Shown here in pieces: positions 61,504 through 64,000 of a DNA stretch of 64,000 nt. The first letter of the stretch is position 1. Each line of letters opens with the position of its first letter. Under the pieces are notes generated by a model. It was not told where the DNA came from, did not search any database, and saw only the letters and a list, made by a program, of their open reading frames with translations. The position numbers were made by a program, and so were the translations under genes. Source of the DNA: Pseudoduganella violaceinigra DSM 15887. GTDB taxonomy: Bacteria > Pseudomonadota > Gammaproteobacteria > Burkholderiales > Burkholderiaceae_D. The stretch spans positions 496,001 to 560,000 of the forward strand of contig NZ_AUDI01000004.1 in NCBI RefSeq assembly GCF_000425385.1, read 5' to 3'.

Positions 61504-62823
61504 ATGGGAATTCACGTCATCAAGATGCCTGACATTGGCGAGGGCATCGCAGAAGTTGAACTGGTTATGTGGCATGTCAAGGTGGGCGACGCTGTCACCG
61601 AGGACATGATCCTGGCCGACGTCATGACCGACAAGGCCACGATCGAAATTCCTTCGCCGGTGCACGGCACCGTGGCCATGCTCGGCGGCGCGGCGGGGCA
61701 GGTCATGGCTGTTGGTGCCGATCTGATCCACATCGAGGTGGAGGGAGCGGGCAATCTGAAGGCGCAATCCGGTGCGGCCGCTGCAGCGGAAGCTGCGCCG
61801 GCGAAGCCGGTGGCTCCGCCTCCGGCTTCGTCTGCTGCTGCTGCACCGCCGGCGCCGGCCGCAGCACCTGTAGCCCCGGTGGCGGCATCCGCTACTGCGC
61901 CGGCTTCGCGAGCCACGGTTGCGGCCCGCGTGGCGCGCGAAGCCGGCGAACGTCCGCTCGCTTCGCCGGCCGTGCGCAAGCGCGCATGGGATATGGGCGT
62001 GGAACTTCAGTTTGTGCACGGCAGCGGGCCGGCCGGCCGTATCCTGCATGCGGACCTCGATTCCTACGCTGCGCGCGGCGTACAAGGCGCACCGTCCGCA
62101 GTTCCGGGCAGCTATCGCGAGAATCACACCGAGCAGGCCGTTCCGCTGATTGGCCTGCGCCGCAAGATTGCGCAGAAAATGCAGGAGTCCAAGCGCCGTA
62201 TCCCGCATTTCTCTTATGTCGAAGAAATCGATGTCACGGAGCTTGAAAGCCTGCGCACCCGCATGAACGAGCAATGGGGCAAAGAACGCGGCAAGCTGAC
62301 GGTGCTGCCTTTGCTGGCACGGGCCCTGGTGGTTGCACTGCGCCAGTTCCCGCAAATGAATGCACGTTTCGATGACGATGCCGGCGTGGTCACGCAATAC
62401 GGCGCCGTTCATCTTGGGGTCGCGACCCAGACCGACGCCGGCCTGATGGTATCGGTAATGCGTCACGCCGAGGCGCGCGACTTGTGGTCTTGCGCCGCCG
62501 AGATCGGGCGCCTTGCCGATGCCGCGCGCACAGGCAAGGCCACGCGCGACGAGTTGTCCGGTTCGACCATCACGATCTCCAGCCTTGGCGCATTGGGCGG
62601 CATCGTCACCACGCCTGTGATCAACCATCCGGAGGTCGCCATCATCGGCGTCAACAAGATCGTGGAGCGGCCTATGGTGCGCCAGGGCGGCCTGGTGGTT
62701 CGCAAGATGATGAACCTGTCGTCCTCGTTCGACCACCGGGTGGTCGACGGCATGCACGCGGCCCAGTTCGTACAAGCTATCCGCGCCTTGCTGGAATGCC
62801 CAGCGATGCTATTTGTGGAGTAA
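61504..62823 (+). CDS. bkdB: Branched-chain dihydrolipoyl acyltransferase (E2)
   Basis: 439 residues. One lipoyl domain with modified Lys44 in MTDKAT, a long Ala/Pro linker, a peripheral-subunit-binding domain ([13 protein letters not shown], about 155-190) and the catalytic acyltransferase domain ending in [13 protein letters not shown] with the active-site His. It transfers the branched acyl group to CoA and forms the core of the complex. Confidence 0.95.
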   Translation: MGIHVIKMPDIGEGIAEVELVMWHVKVGDAVTEDMILADVMTDKATIEIPSPVHGTVAMLGGAAGQVMAVGADLIHIEVEGAGNLKAQSGAAAAAEAAPAKPVAPPPASSAAAAPPAPAAAPVAPVAASATAPASRATVAARVAREAGERPLASPAVRKRAWDMGVELQFVHGSGPAGRILHADLDSYAARGVQGAPSAVPGSYRENHTEQAVPLIGLRRKIAQKMQESKRRIPHFSYVEEIDVTELESLRTRMNEQWGKERGKLTVLPLLARALVVALRQFPQMNARFDDDAGVVTQYGAVHLGVATQTDAGLMVSVMRHAEARDLWSCAAEIGRLADAARTGKATRDELSGSTITISSLGALGGIVTTPVINHPEVAIIGVNKIVERPMVRQGGLVVRKMMNLSSSFDHRVVDGMHAAQFVQAIRALLECPAMLFVE

Positions 62824-62825
62824 CG

Positions 62826-64000
62826 ATGAACCAACATACCACTACGCTGCTGGTGATCGGCGGCGGTCCTGGCGGCTATATTGCGGCCATTCGCGCCGGC
62901 CAGCTTGGCATTCCTACGACGCTGGTCGAAGCCAGCGAGCTGGGCGGCACCTGCCTCAATGTCGGCTGCATTCCCTCCAAGGCCTTGATCCATGCGGCGG
63001 AAGAGTTTGAAAAAGCCAGTCATTTCGCGAGCGGTTCGGCACTTGGCATTTCCGTGCAGGCGCCGCGTATCGACATCGGCCAGACCGTGCTGTGGAAAGA
63101 CGGTATCGTCGGCCGCCTGACCGGGGGCGTGGCGGCCTTGCTGAAGAAGAACGGCGTGCGTGTCGTCAAGGGCTGGGCCAATATCGTCGATGGCAAAACC
63201 GTCGAAGTGATTCGCGACGGCGAAAGCCCGCAGCGCATCGGCTGCGAGCACCTGCTGCTGGCCACCGGCTCGCACGCCACGGAATTGCCCTTCATGCCAT
63301 TCGGCGGGCGTGTGATCAGCGCAACGCAAGCGCTTTCGCCGAAGACCGTGCCAGGCAAGCTGGTGGTGGTCGGTGCAGGGTACATCGGCCTTGAACTAGG
63401 CATCGCCTATGCCAAGCTGGGGGCGCAGGTGCATGTGGTGGAGGCGCAGGAGCGCATCCTGCCCGCCTACGACGCGGATTTAACCCGGCCGGTGGCCGTG
63501 GCGCTCAAGGGCCTGGATGTGGAAACCCATCTTGGCTGTTCTGTGCTCGGTCTGGACCAGGCCGGCGGCGCGGTGCGGATCCGCAATGCCGCGGGCGAGG
63601 AGTCGGCCTTGGCGGCGGACCAGGTACTGGTCGCCGTTGGACGGCGTCCGAACACGCGCGGCTTTGGCCTGGAAAAGCTGCGCATCGACATGGATGGCCA
63701 CTTCATCAAGGTCGATGACCAGTGCCGTACGTCGATGCGGGACGTGTGGGCCATTGGCGACGTGACCGGGGAGCCCATGCTGGCGCATCGCGCCATGGCG
63801 CAGGGCGAGATGGTCGCCGAGATCATCAGCGGCAAGCGCCGCCATTTCAGCCCAGCCGCCATTGCGGCAGTCTGCTTCACCGACCCGGAAGTGGTCGTGG
63901 TGGGCGCAACGCCGCAGCAGGCAAGGGCGCAGGGAATCGATTGCATCGAGGCCATGTTCCCGTTTGCCGCCAATGGACGGGCCATGTCGCTTGAATCGAA
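62826..64000 (+). CDS. lpdV: Dihydrolipoamide dehydrogenase (E3), 3' end outside window
   Basis: The first 391 residues are present and still open at the last base. FAD loop [19 protein letters not shown] (10-28), redox disulfide Cys43/Cys48 in [16 protein letters not shown] loop [12 protein letters not shown] and the second FAD motif VWAIGDV. It reoxidises the lipoyl arm of E2. Two bases after E2, so this is the dedicated branched-chain E3 of the operon rather than the shared E3. Confidence 0.95.
   Translation, partial: MNQHTTTLLVIGGGPGGYIAAIRAGQLGIPTTLVEASELGGTCLNVGCIPSKALIHAAEEFEKASHFASGSALGISVQAPRIDIGQTVLWKDGIVGRLTGGVAALLKKNGVRVVKGWANIVDGKTVEVIRDGESPQRIGCEHLLLATGSHATELPFMPFGGRVISATQALSPKTVPGKLVVVGAGYIGLELGIAYAKLGAQVHVVEAQERILPAYDADLTRPVAVALKGLDVETHLGCSVLGLDQAGGAVRIRNAAGEESALAADQVLVAVGRRPNTRGFGLEKLRIDMDGHFIKVDDQCRTSMRDVWAIGDVTGEPMLAHRAMAQGEMVAEIISGKRRHFSPAAIAAVCFTDPEVVVVGATPQQARAQGIDCIEAMFPFAANGRAMSLES

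Overview
The window is a GC-rich, gene-dense stretch of a bacterial chromosome. The gene repertoire (PEP-CTERM protein, large TonB receptors, hybrid PKS-NRPS, Cfa-type lipid operon, branched-chain 2-oxoacid dehydrogenase) suggests a beta-proteobacterium of the Oxalobacteraceae type (Massilia/Duganella/Janthinobacterium). That assignment is inference from gene content and codon style; no rRNA, tRNA or other taxonomic marker lies in the window.

Region by region. (1) 1-14655, + strand: the 3' end of a hybrid PKS-NRPS gene (end of a ketosynthase-type segment, carrier, three C-A-PCP modules, thioesterase), then a P450, an MFS exporter and a 4'-phosphopantetheinyl transferase. The adenylation codes read as Val-, Ser- and Gly/Ala-like. 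(2) 14700-22161, - strand: a tightly overlapping seven-gene operon, KAS III, OleD-like reductase, metallo-beta-lactamase-fold hydrolase, PaaK/F390-type adenylating enzyme, ATP-grasp ligase, GNAT-like acyltransferase and Rieske oxygenase. It looks like a compact biosynthetic pathway I cannot match to a known product. (3) about 22620-25957, - strand: an integron cassette array without an integrase (a CALIN) with eight recognisable attC sites and nine cassettes, next to the wreck of an IS5-type transposase. (4) 27230-33510, + strand: a coupled stress/detoxification operon (Tat-exported alpha/beta hydrolase, catalase, isochorismatase-fold hydrolase, XapX, amidohydrolase, DoxX, DUF1275), followed by a divergent NarL-type response regulator and propeller-type sensor kinase. 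(5) 37402-49775: a PEP-CTERM-like protein, a PepSY/TonB-receptor iron-uptake pair, a second TonB receptor divergent from a secreted cyanophycinase, an ArsR/AHSA1/SDR group, and a four-repeat OAA-family high-mannose lectin. (6) 50069-58987: a 470-residue protein of unknown function and an eight-gene - strand cyclopropane-fatty-acid-type lipid operon with a divergent TetR regulator. (7) 59235-64000, + strand: a complete branched-chain 2-oxoacid dehydrogenase set, with E3 cut by the window end.

How they may work together. The two biosynthetic loci at the left converge with only 44 bases between them; the PPTase would activate the carrier domains and the MFS protein could export the product. The cassette array is oriented the same way as the KAS III operon and lies directly upstream of it. 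The branched-chain dehydrogenase makes branched acyl-CoA that could prime lipids or the KAS III pathway, but nothing in the sequence ties them directly.
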